From Autumnicola psychrophila (GTDB taxonomy: Bacteria; Bacteroidota; Bacteroidia; Flavobacteriales; Flavobacteriaceae), in NCBI RefSeq assembly GCF_031846645.1, contig NZ_JAVRHN010000010.1, positions 62,001 to 126,000 of the forward strand: 64,000 nucleotides of DNA. Reading direction: 5' to 3'. The notes beneath the pieces were generated by a model. That model made no database searches, had not been told where the DNA came from, and was given only the letters and a program-made list of their open reading frames with translations. Below are positions 7,783-15,022 of this stretch, piece after piece. The first letter of the stretch is position 1, and each line of letters opens with the position of its first letter. The translations under genes and the position numbers were made by a program.

Positions 7783-9186
7783 TTAAATATGCAGCGCCCT
7801 ATCTTCGGTAGCTGCCAGGCAGGCTTCTTTAAAGGTCTCGGAAAATGTGGGGTGCCCGTGGGACATTCGTGCAATATCTTCTGCAGATGCCCTAAACTCC
7901 ATTGCCACTACCGCTTCTGTATAGCTATCCGCAATTCGTGGCCCTATCATATGTACCCCCAATATCTCATCGGTTTCCTTATCTGCAATTACTTTTATAA
8001 AACCGTCTGTGTCCATACTTATTTTTGCCCTTGCATTAGCTTTAAAGGGAAAAGAGCCTGTTTTGATACTTCTTCCTGCTTTTTTTAGTTCTTCTTCAGT
8101 TGATCCTACGCCGGCAACCTCTGGTTGAGTGTACACGATATTTGGAATGAGCGAATAATTGATATGTGGTTTTTGGCCAACAATCCGTTCGGCTACAAAA
8201 ACGCCCTCTTCACTGGCCTTATGGGCAAGCATTGCCCCACGGATTACGTCCCCTATAGCATAAACGCCTTTGACATTGGTTTCGAGGTTCTCATCTACTG
8301 TTATCTGTCCTTTTTCGTTGGTTTCCACTCCAATATTTTCAAGGCCTAAATTAGCGGTGTATGGTTTTCTGCCAATGGCCATAAGGCAATAATCGCCTTC
8401 TAAACTCATTTCTTTTTTATCGGATAGGTTTTCCGCTTTCAACGCCACTTTGCCTTCAGTTGCTGTTGCATTTGTCACCTTATGTTCCAAATAAAATTCA
8501 ATTCCCTGTTTTCTTAGGGAACGGTGCAATTGATGTCCCAGTGCGCCATCCATAGTGGCAATGAGGCTATCAAAATATTCTACAATCGATACCTTTGAAC
8601 CCAGGCGGGCGAAAATAGAACCTATCTCTACCCCGACAACACCGCCGCCAACGACCATTAAATGCTTTGGTATTTCCTGTAGGGCAAGGGCTTCGGTGGA
8701 AGAGATGATCCTTTTTTTATCGATTTCAATATTGGGCAGTGAAGCGGGTTTGGACCCTGTGGCAATGATGATTTTATTGGTTTCTATGGTTTCCGTTTTG
8801 TCCTCGCCCTTAATCTCAATCGTATTTTTGTCCTTAATAGTGCCGTGGCCTTCAAAAACGGTTACCTTGTTCTTTTTCATCAGGTAACCAACGCCATTGA
8901 TGATTTCCTTTACCACATCCTGAACCCTTTGGTTCATTTTTAGAATATCGACATTGGCCTCTTTTACATCAATCCCAAAGTTTTCAAATTGATGTTTCAG
9001 TTTGTAATAATGCTCCGAGGCTTCCAGCCAGGCTTTTGAAGGGATACAGCCCACGTTAAGACAGGTGCCGCCAAGCGTGCTGTACCTTTCAACAATGGCT
9101 GTTTTTAGCCCTAATTGGGCGCAACGTATAGCGCTTACATACCCACCCGGTCCAGATCCTATAATAGTTACATCAAATTTTTCCAT
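7783..9186 (-). CDS. lpdA: Dihydrolipoyl dehydrogenase (E3)
   Basis: A 467-residue class I flavoprotein disulfide reductase that reoxidises dihydrolipoamide in 2-oxoacid dehydrogenase or glycine cleavage complexes, producing NADH. The FAD-binding GSGPGG is at 10-15, and the redox-active pair is Cys42 and Cys47 in GGTCLNVGCIPSK. The NAD-binding GGGVVGVE lies about residue 180, and the C-terminal HPTFSE motif supplies the His445/Glu450 pair. Length and motifs are those of a normal, intact E3. It stands alone without E1 or E2 genes in the metal island, so it may be a second, stress-related copy. That is an inference. Confidence 0.93.
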   Translation of the reverse strand: MEKFDVTIIGSGPGGYVSAIRCAQLGLKTAIVERYSTLGGTCLNVGCIPSKAWLEASEHYYKLKHQFENFGIDVKEANVDILKMNQRVQDVVKEIINGVGYLMKKNKVTVFEGHGTIKDKNTIEIKGEDKTETIETNKIIIATGSKPASLPNIEIDKKRIISSTEALALQEIPKHLMVVGGGVVGVEIGSIFARLGSKVSIVEYFDSLIATMDGALGHQLHRSLRKQGIEFYLEHKVTNATATEGKVALKAENLSDKKEMSLEGDYCLMAIGRKPYTANLGLENIGVETNEKGQITVDENLETNVKGVYAIGDVIRGAMLAHKASEEGVFVAERIVGQKPHINYSLIPNIVYTQPEVAGVGSTEEELKKAGRSIKTGSFPFKANARAKISMDTDGFIKVIADKETDEILGVHMIGPRIADSYTEAVVAMEFRASAEDIARMSHGHPTFSETFKEACLAATEDRALHI

Positions 9187-9331
9187 ATCTTGAAATTAAA
9201 GTTTTAAATTAATATTGTTCACAACAACCCAAATATTAGGTCTACTTTTTAAGAAAGAGCGATTACATTCCACTTTGACCAATACTTTCTGATAAGTTTT
9301 ACAGGAAAGTTATTGGTTTATGCCTTAGGTC

Positions 9332-9508
9332 TCATCCTTCCAGATCATAAAACCATTCTTCCGCCTGTTTAATGGCTTTGGTTATCGCTTCTTTTGTTGT
9401 ATACTTTTCCTCTTTCATAAGATCGTTGGCTATTTCAAGAGCTTTCTCCCTCACTGCCGGGTTTAGGGAATCCAAGTCTGTCTTAAAATCTTCAAATGTC
9501 CAGTCCAT
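9332..9508 (-). CDS. Small YdaT-like protein, 58 residues
   Basis: Translated by hand: MDWTFEDFKTDLDSLNPAV, then REKALEIANDLMKEE, and ending KAIKQAEEWFYDLEG. The pattern of an N-terminal aromatic segment, REKALEIAN, an acidic-basic loop and a final QAEEW resembles the short conserved unit at the start of YdaT-type proteins found in stress loci of many bacteria. It is predicted helical and soluble. The function is unknown. Its place between lpdA and the SpoIIAA-like gene, among universal stress and NhaA genes, fits a general-stress role (inference). Confidence 0.55.
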   Translation of the reverse strand: MDWTFEDFKTDLDSLNPAVREKALEIANDLMKEEKYTTKEAITKAIKQAEEWFYDLEG

Positions 9509-9586
9509 AGTTACTTCTTTTTGTTAAACAATTTTTTCCTGTTTATTGACAGTTTCCCATCTTAAGAGGGCATTTTTTGCTGTAAG

Positions 9587-9952
9587 CTACTCCTTTACTA
9601 AACCAATCCAGGCTTTGGCCGTATCCTTTTCATTTATGTCAAAGTATTTTATTTGAGAGCCTGAAAAGAAATTTAAAACCTTTGTAGTTTTTTCCTGCCA
9701 TTTTTTATCCCCAACAATAGCCATATTACCGTAGTCGGAAATATGTGCAGCATCTATTTTTAGATCTACCCACAATCCTTCCAAATCGTATCCGTAGAAA
9801 TCGTGCAGTTCAAAATAAAAATCCACTTTATTATTTTTAGCAATAATTTCATCGATAAGCGGATGCAAATTTTCCACCTCCTCTTTTGAAAGCTTACCGC
9901 TCACTTCCACGGCAATGAGGTTGTCCCTATTTGAATTTAAAAGGTTTATCAT
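9587..9952 (-). CDS. SpoIIAA-like / STAS domain protein
   Basis: I start it at the ATG at 9952 (MINLLNSNRDNLIAVEVSGK), giving 121 residues; the frame is open to 10012 but the extra residues lack family similarity. The fold is that of SpoIIAA-like (STAS/SEC14-type) proteins of the DUF3478 group. These have an N-terminal strand-turn-helix, a central FYFELHDFYGYDLEGLW motif and a GNMAIVGDKKWQEK motif near residue 85. The function is unknown; related proteins occur next to universal stress proteins. A paralogue lies at 12654-13010 and a broken copy at 11583-11736, so this gene type has been copied within the locus. Confidence 0.75.
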   Translation of the reverse strand: MINLLNSNRDNLIAVEVSGKLSKEEVENLHPLIDEIIAKNNKVDFYFELHDFYGYDLEGLWVDLKIDAAHISDYGNMAIVGDKKWQEKTTKVLNFFSGSQIKYFDINEKDTAKAWIGLVKE

Positions 9953-10010
9953 ATACTTTATATGCTTGTCAGGTAAAAAACCTAATAAGCAAAATTGAAT
10001 TATAATTGTC

Positions 10011-10037
10011 ACGTCGAGCGCAGTCGAGACGTTTTTG
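10011..10037. repeat. Short GCGCAGTCGA-type dyad repeat
   Basis: ACGTCGA and TCGA(G)ACGT flank the core GCGCAG, forming a stem with one bulged base, followed on the plus strand by TTTTT. Dyads built on this core are common between genes in Flavobacteria. It lies between nhaA and the SpoIIAA-like gene, both on the minus strand, so it is a repeat or RNA hairpin rather than a canonical terminator. Confidence 0.35.
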
Positions 10038-10193
10038 TTTATTTTGATTTATACCTCGGCCCTCTCCAGCTATAGCAATTCCCATATCACTCAATGTTGC
10101 CGTTGTTGCATTTATTAATTCATTTTGAAGTTCCTAAGTATCCAACTCCTTCCTGTTTTTGGTTTGACTATCCTCCGGCTTTCACAGAATACC

Positions 10194-11558
10194 TTAAACA
10201 ACTTCTCCCAGCTCCTGTTGCTTGACGCTCCGGGTCTTCCCCAGACGAAGCACAAGGACACCGGCTATGGCTGCTATAAGTGAAGCGAGCAGGATGCTTA
10301 TTTTCGCTACCTGAACAAGGTTTTGATCTGCAAATGCCAGGTTTGTGATAAACAGTGACATTGTAAACCCGATACCGGCTATAAGTCCCGTACCTATTAT
10401 ATGCCTCCAACTGAGACCTACCGGTAATTGAGCGAAGCCCATTTTTACGCCCAGATATGAGAAGGCGGTAATGCCGCAAACTTTCCCCAGCACCAATCCT
10501 GTTAAAATCCCGAGACCCAGGGAACTAGACAGCACTTCTGAAATTCCAAGACTGAGTTCTACACCTGCATTGGCTAACGCAAAGACAGGAATGATAAAGA
10601 AGGCATTGATACCGGTAAGCGCATTTTCCAGCCGCAGTAGGGGAGGGTGGGTGTGTTTGGTGTCACTTCGGATTGTTTCCAGAATATTCTGTTGCTTCTT
10701 ATCAGTGAGCAGATGGGTATTTACCAGGTCGGTTTTTTCCAACTCCTGCACATGGGATTTTGTCCGTTGCCTATAGTCCTCATTTTGTATCTTAGGTTTT
10801 ATGGGAATAGTCAGGGAAAACAACACCCCGGCCAGGGTGGGATGTATGCCGGAGTCAAGGAAAGCCAGCCATAATACAATACCCAGTAAAATATACAAAG
10901 ACAGGTGTTTTATCCCTGCCCTGTTCAGTATTGCTAAAACAAGCAGAGCCCCTCCTGCAATGAGCAGGTTCATCCAGGCTATTTGACTGCTGTAAAAAAT
11001 GGCAATGACCAGAATCGCACCGATATCATCGGCAATGGCCAAAGCTACCAAGAATATCTTTAACTGCACAGGCACCCGTTTTCCTAAAAGGCCCAGTATT
11101 CCAAGAGAATAGGCAATATCAGTAGCCATGGGAATACCCCAACCTTTGACAGTAGGCATGTTAAGGTTGAACAGGAAAAAAAGTATAGCCGGTACAAGCA
11201 TACCACCAAGGGCAGCAAATATAGGCATGGAAGCTTTTTTAAAATCAGATAACTCTCCTACCATTACTTCTCTTTTCAATTCGAGACCGGCCACCAAAAA
11301 GAAGATCACCATCAGCCCGTCATTAATCCATTCTTCCACCGAAAGGGAAATTTCCAGGTGCTCCGGTGCTCCTATAACAATTTCATCACTCAGGTAATGG
11401 TGGTATATATCGGCCACATCGGTATTGGCCAACACCAAAGCGACCAAAGTAGCCAAAATGAGCAGAAGACCGCCTGAGGTTTCCCGGTCAAGAAACTTTC
11501 GGGCAGTTTCCCTCATGTAACTTACAGGGGTAGATTTCTTTTTTACTTCTTTATCCAT
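10194..11558 (-). CDS. nhaA: Na+/H+ antiporter NhaA
   Basis: A 454-residue, roughly 12-TM antiporter that expels Na+ (or Li+) in exchange for protons and supports pH and salt homeostasis. The ion-binding aspartate pair is visible as ALAIADDIG (Asp177 and Asp178), and the upstream MATDIAYSLG carries Asp147. ELKREVMVGELS after TM2 is another family signature. The C-terminus has a short extension past the last membrane segment. It is intact. It sits among universal stress, SpoIIAA-like and OsmC genes, consistent with a stress module in a marine or saline organism (inference). Confidence 0.93.
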   Translation of the reverse strand: MDKEVKKKSTPVSYMRETARKFLDRETSGGLLLILATLVALVLANTDVADIYHHYLSDEIVIGAPEHLEISLSVEEWINDGLMVIFFLVAGLELKREVMVGELSDFKKASMPIFAALGGMLVPAILFFLFNLNMPTVKGWGIPMATDIAYSLGILGLLGKRVPVQLKIFLVALAIADDIGAILVIAIFYSSQIAWMNLLIAGGALLVLAILNRAGIKHLSLYILLGIVLWLAFLDSGIHPTLAGVLFSLTIPIKPKIQNEDYRQRTKSHVQELEKTDLVNTHLLTDKKQQNILETIRSDTKHTHPPLLRLENALTGINAFFIIPVFALANAGVELSLGISEVLSSSLGLGILTGLVLGKVCGITAFSYLGVKMGFAQLPVGLSWRHIIGTGLIAGIGFTMSLFITNLAFADQNLVQVAKISILLASLIAAIAGVLVLRLGKTRSVKQQELGEVV

Positions 11559-11582
11559 TTTTGTCCTTCGCTTGCATGGTTT

Positions 11583-11736
11583 ATTTCAAAAAATTTTACT
11601 TCGGCAGATGTAGAAGGTTTCATCAAATCTGTCATCCAATTTTCCCATTTTTCATCCCCTACCATGGCCACTTTTTCAAATTTGTTGGCATATTGTACAT
11701 CAAATTTCAAAAGTTGTCAAAAGGCTTGTGGGTTTT
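11583..11736 (-). pseudogene. Broken copy of the SpoIIAA-like gene
   Basis: The minus strand reads PQAF, stop, then KFDVQYANKFEKVAMVGDEK followed by WENWMTDLMKPSTSAEVKFF. This aligns closely with residues 58-104 or so of the intact protein at 12654-13010, where PKAFWKDLKFDVQHANDFEK is followed by VAMIGDKKWEKWMTDLMKPF. The DNA is a direct repeat of about 150 bp. A TGG codon has become TGA, and both ends are missing. The copy lies just upstream of nhaA and downstream of the universal stress gene. Confidence 0.75.
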
Positions 11737-11775
11737 ATAAAATCTGGTATATTTTATTAAAAGTTAACTCTACCA

Positions 11776-12597
11776 TTATTTTAGAATAAGTACAGGAACT
11801 TCTGATTTGAAAATCATTTTTCTTCTTAGACCCAGTTCAGTTAGTTTTTCTATAAAGTCATGTTTCCTGTAAAGTAGCGCCAAAATATCTATTGCATTAT
11901 CTTTCAAAAAACCGGTTATTCTATCTTCAGTTTTCCCTTCGTAAAAAAGGTGAACAGAAACATTCTCCAGATTAAAAAACTCCTTATAATAGTTTCTAAT
12001 CTCCTGTTCATTAATAATTTCATCTTTACTCTTAGAAAAATGAAATATAAAGAGGCGAGGGTTAAATGCCCTTAATAGATCAGCCAGCACCTTTAGTTCC
12101 CTATCAGGTCTCAGGTTATCTGAATCCAGCGCCAGGCAAATTCTTTTTAAACCAAAATTTTCTAAATCTTCCGGTACAACCAGTACAGGGCAGGGTACTT
12201 CCTTACTTAATTTCTCACTTGTGGTTCCTGCAAAATAACCTTCTACCTCACCTGCACCTTCTGTCCCCATAATTATTAAACTTGCTTTTTCTTCTGTTGC
12301 TAGTTGATAAATAATACCTGAAATTCTTCCTGAGGCTACCATACTCTTATATTTTATTGTCGCGAGACGTGGAAAATTTTCGAGAAATTCCAGCATTTTT
12401 TCTTTGTATAATTTCTGATAAGAACTAAAGTTGTCGGGTACCGGATAAACTATAGCCCCATATCCGGCATATTGATAACCTTCAGAATAGGCATGAACAA
12501 AGATAATTTCTGAATTTAAAGATTCGGCCACCTTTGTGGCATACTCAACTCCAATTTTGGAACTTTGACTAAAATCAATCGGAACTATTATTTTCAT
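11776..12597 (-). CDS. Tandem-domain universal stress protein (UspA family)
   Basis: A 273-residue protein with two Usp domains. The first (1-145) starts MKIIVPIDFSQSSKIGVEYA and holds the nucleotide-binding MGTEGAGEVEGYFAGTTSEK motif followed by CPVLVVPE. The second (about 150-273) is degenerate and lacks a clear GxxGxx(9)GS motif, as is usual in Bacteroidota tandem Usps. Role: general stress and redox or energy adaptation. It is on the same strand as the SpoIIAA-like gene 56 bp upstream. Confidence 0.85.
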   Translation of the reverse strand: MKIIVPIDFSQSSKIGVEYATKVAESLNSEIIFVHAYSEGYQYAGYGAIVYPVPDNFSSYQKLYKEKMLEFLENFPRLATIKYKSMVASGRISGIIYQLATEEKASLIIMGTEGAGEVEGYFAGTTSEKLSKEVPCPVLVVPEDLENFGLKRICLALDSDNLRPDRELKVLADLLRAFNPRLFIFHFSKSKDEIINEQEIRNYYKEFFNLENVSVHLFYEGKTEDRITGFLKDNAIDILALLYRKHDFIEKLTELGLRRKMIFKSEVPVLILK

Positions 12598-12653
12598 GAT
12601 TTTTAATTTTAATTATACATGCAGTTTTTCAATTAAATGTTTAAATAAAAGCT

Positions 12654-13010
12654 TTATTGTTTAATCCACTTTTTGGCAATTTCCTTTTCCTCTAAGTCAA
12701 AAAATTTTACTTCGGCAGAGGTAAAAGGTTTCATCAAATCTGTCATCCATTTTTCCCATTTTTTATCCCCTATCATGGCCACTTTTTCAAAATCGTTGGC
12801 ATGTTGGACATCGAATTTCAAATCTTTCCAAAAGGCTTTTGGTGTCCATCCTTCAAAACCTTCCATTTCAAAATACCAGCGGATTTTTTTATATTTTTCC
12901 ACTATGTTGTTCAGCAGGGGCAATAGCTTATCGTAATCGGCTTCGGTCAAATTTTCCGTTGCTCTTGTGGCTATTAAATTCCCTTCTGTTTGTCCTAATA
13001 TTTGTAGCAT
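12654..13010 (-). CDS. SpoIIAA-like / STAS domain protein (second copy)
   Basis: A 118-residue protein of the same SpoIIAA-like group as that at 9587-9952. It shares the central WYFEMEGFEGWTPKAFWKDL and the VAMIGDKKWEKWMTDLM motif, with a charged C-terminus. Function unknown; a regulatory or lipid-binding role is possible for STAS/SEC14-like folds, without evidence here. It follows rpe by 10 bp on the same strand, so the two are probably in one transcript, and the universal stress gene follows. It is the likely parent of the broken copy at 11583-11736. Confidence 0.78.
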   Translation of the reverse strand: MLQILGQTEGNLIATRATENLTEADYDKLLPLLNNIVEKYKKIRWYFEMEGFEGWTPKAFWKDLKFDVQHANDFEKVAMIGDKKWEKWMTDLMKPFTSAEVKFFDLEEKEIAKKWIKQ

Positions 13011-13020
13011 AACTCCTTTT

Positions 13021-13716
13021 TTAATTATTATTTAATTTATTCCGTTTTGTAACATTAATTTCAATGGGTTTTTTAAGCTCCTGAATTGCCCTAAGAGGAT
13101 CATCGGAATTGAAAATACTACTTCCTGCTACAACAGCATCAGCTCCTGAATTCAAAATTTCCTTCACGTTATTCCTGTTAACCCCGCCATCTACTTCAAT
13201 AAAGGCCTTTGCATCTTTTCTTTGTATAAATTGCTTTAATTCCTTTATTTTTTCCAGTGTTTCGGGAATAAAACCTTGTCCGCCAAAACCCGGATTTACA
13301 GCCATTAGGCAAACTGTATCTAAATCTTTGATGACGTATTCCAGGCTTCCTAAAGAGGTATGCGGATTTAAAGCTACCCCTGCTTTACAGCCCAGGCTTT
13401 TTATTTGTTGCACCACGCTGTGCAAATGAAGGCAGGCCTCAGCGTGCACAGTAATTTGGTCTATTCCATATTTAGAAAAAACTTCCAGATACCTTTCAGG
13501 CTCAACAATCATCAAGTGCAGCTCGATAGGTTTCATAGAGTGCTGCTCAATAGCTTCTAAAACAGGTGTCCCAAAGGAGATATTTGGAACAAACATACCA
13601 TCCATCACATCCACGTGCAGCCAGTCTGCTTCACTTCTATTAATAATTTCGAGGGTTTTGCCCAGGTGGGCAAAATCTGTCGAAAGAATGGAAGGAGCAA
13701 CCATAAAATTTTTCAT
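13021..13716 (-). CDS. rpe: Ribulose-phosphate 3-epimerase
   Basis: A 231-residue TIM-barrel enzyme that interconverts ribulose 5-phosphate and xylulose 5-phosphate in the pentose phosphate pathway. Its motifs are MVAPSILSTDFAHLGK at the start, HVDVMDGMFVPNISFG with metal-binding His and Asp, IELHLMIVEP, CLMAVNPGFGGQGF and FIEVDGGVN, plus ADAVVAGSSIF for phosphate binding. Nothing is missing. Lying within a stress and metal island, it may be a second copy that raises NADPH supply under stress (inference). MVAPSILS, four codons in, is an alternative start. Confidence 0.92.
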   Translation of the reverse strand: MKNFMVAPSILSTDFAHLGKTLEIINRSEADWLHVDVMDGMFVPNISFGTPVLEAIEQHSMKPIELHLMIVEPERYLEVFSKYGIDQITVHAEACLHLHSVVQQIKSLGCKAGVALNPHTSLGSLEYVIKDLDTVCLMAVNPGFGGQGFIPETLEKIKELKQFIQRKDAKAFIEVDGGVNRNNVKEILNSGADAVVAGSSIFNSDDPLRAIQELKKPIEINVTKRNKLNNN

Positions 13717-13786
13717 AGCAGTTATGTTTTATTGCCTATTTTGGTATTTAAATTAAACCTTACACACTAAATTTACCTGAAGGAAA

Positions 13787-14239
13787 TTATAAAACAGGTT
13801 CCACTACAACCTCTGTTATTACAGAGTTGGAGATAAAACATTCAGCATGTGCTTTATGGTGCATTTTTTCCATTTCTTCTTCATCAGGTATATGTTCACC
13901 CGAGAATTCTACTTTGGGCCGTAAAAAAACCCTGGTCACAGCCTGTTTACCATCCTTGTTTTTCTCAACCACAGCAACGGTTTCATCTTTGTAACTCTTT
14001 ATAATATACTTTTTAAAGGAGGCAATAGCCAGAAAAGTCAATAAGTGACAGCTGGAGAGGGAAGCAGCGAAAGCCTCTTCAGGATTGACAAATTCAGCTT
14101 TCCCCAAATACTCCGGAGCTGCAGATGCAGTGATTTCAGAGCCTCCTCCAAAAATCCATTGATGGGTACGTGTATAATTCTTATAGGAGAAATCCTCGGA
14201 ATCGGGATTCCATTCTAGTTTAACTTTAAATTCTGACAT
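13787..14239 (-). CDS. OsmC/Ohr family peroxiredoxin-like protein
   Basis: A 150-residue OsmC-family protein. The two conserved cysteines are visible: SLSSCHLLTFL in the central helix and AHAECFISNSV near the C-terminus, the pair that reduces organic hydroperoxides. The N-terminal strands (EFKVKLEWNP) are typical. It lies 71 bp downstream-facing from rpe on the same strand and fits the stress character of this stretch. Assignment to the OsmC rather than Ohr subgroup is uncertain. Confidence 0.85.
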   Translation of the reverse strand: MSEFKVKLEWNPDSEDFSYKNYTRTHQWIFGGGSEITASAAPEYLGKAEFVNPEEAFAASLSSCHLLTFLAIASFKKYIIKSYKDETVAVVEKNKDGKQAVTRVFLRPKVEFSGEHIPDEEEMEKMHHKAHAECFISNSVITEVVVEPVL

Positions 14240-14507
14240 TATTCTCTTGTTTTAAATTATAAAATCTACTTTAGATAGTCTTTTGTTCTATTAGTTATAT
14301 TCATTGATTTTAAATAATTGTGCCTGGAAAGGAAACCCGGGTTAACTAATACAAAAAGTTCTTAATTTTCTTTAGAGAACTTCCTCATAGTATATTTCTA
14401 GTTTTAAATTTGGTTCGCCCTCTATTTCTCTTGTAACACTTCATTTTTTGTTTTTTTACTTTAAGGAAAATATGCGATGCTATAAACACCGCATACCTTT
14501 CATTACA

Positions 14508-14852
14508 TTAGCTTAACTGCACATCACCGTGATGATTATGGCATGCTTCCGCACATTCATTACAGGCTTGAGCACATTTCTTACAATGCTCATGATCGTG
14601 TTTTGCACATTCTTCAGCACACATCCTGCAAGCTTTTTCACAGATCAAAAGATATTCATGCGCAAGGGCAGAATTTCTCTGTAGCAACCTAGCTGCTTGT
14701 ATACAAATGTCAGCACAGTCAATGTCCAACGGAATGCATCTTTGCATCATTCCGGTTTCTTCTTCTGCTAAGCTTTGAGCAGCACAGTTTTCACAAGCTA
14801 AAGCACAGTTTAGCAAGGTTTGAACGAGTTGTTCATGATTTTCATTTTTCAT
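14508..14852 (-). CDS. Four-helix-bundle copper-binding protein (DUF326, Csp-like)
   Basis: A 114-residue protein with 15 cysteines in CxxxC-type spacings (CALACENC, CIPLDIDCADIC, CEKACRMCAEEC, CKKCAQACNECAEAC) plus a His-rich segment HDHEHC. This is the pattern of DUF326 and copper storage proteins, in which Cys lining a four-helix bundle hold many Cu(I) ions. There is no signal peptide, so a cytosolic Cu(I) sponge is likely. It stands between OsmC and a P1B-type ATPase, with about 270 bp of gene-free DNA on one side and 170 bp on the other. Confidence 0.88.
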   Translation of the reverse strand: MKNENHEQLVQTLLNCALACENCAAQSLAEEETGMMQRCIPLDIDCADICIQAARLLQRNSALAHEYLLICEKACRMCAEECAKHDHEHCKKCAQACNECAEACHNHHGDVQLS

Positions 14853-15022
14853 AATTAAATAGATTTAAATTATATGTAGAACTATTTCTACTAAGGTTTA
14901 TAATATTTATCCTTTTTCAGCATTATTTTTCATTTTTGAAACCAAATCAAATGCTCCCAATTCCCACTTGCTACGCCGATAAGGGCGGATAATTCCCAAG
15001 AATTTCTTCACTAAGCCATCTT

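Noticed and set aside
10168..10479. 103-codon minus-strand frame overlapping the nhaA 3' end
   Set aside because: Same strand as nhaA but in another frame and inside the conserved antiporter sequence.
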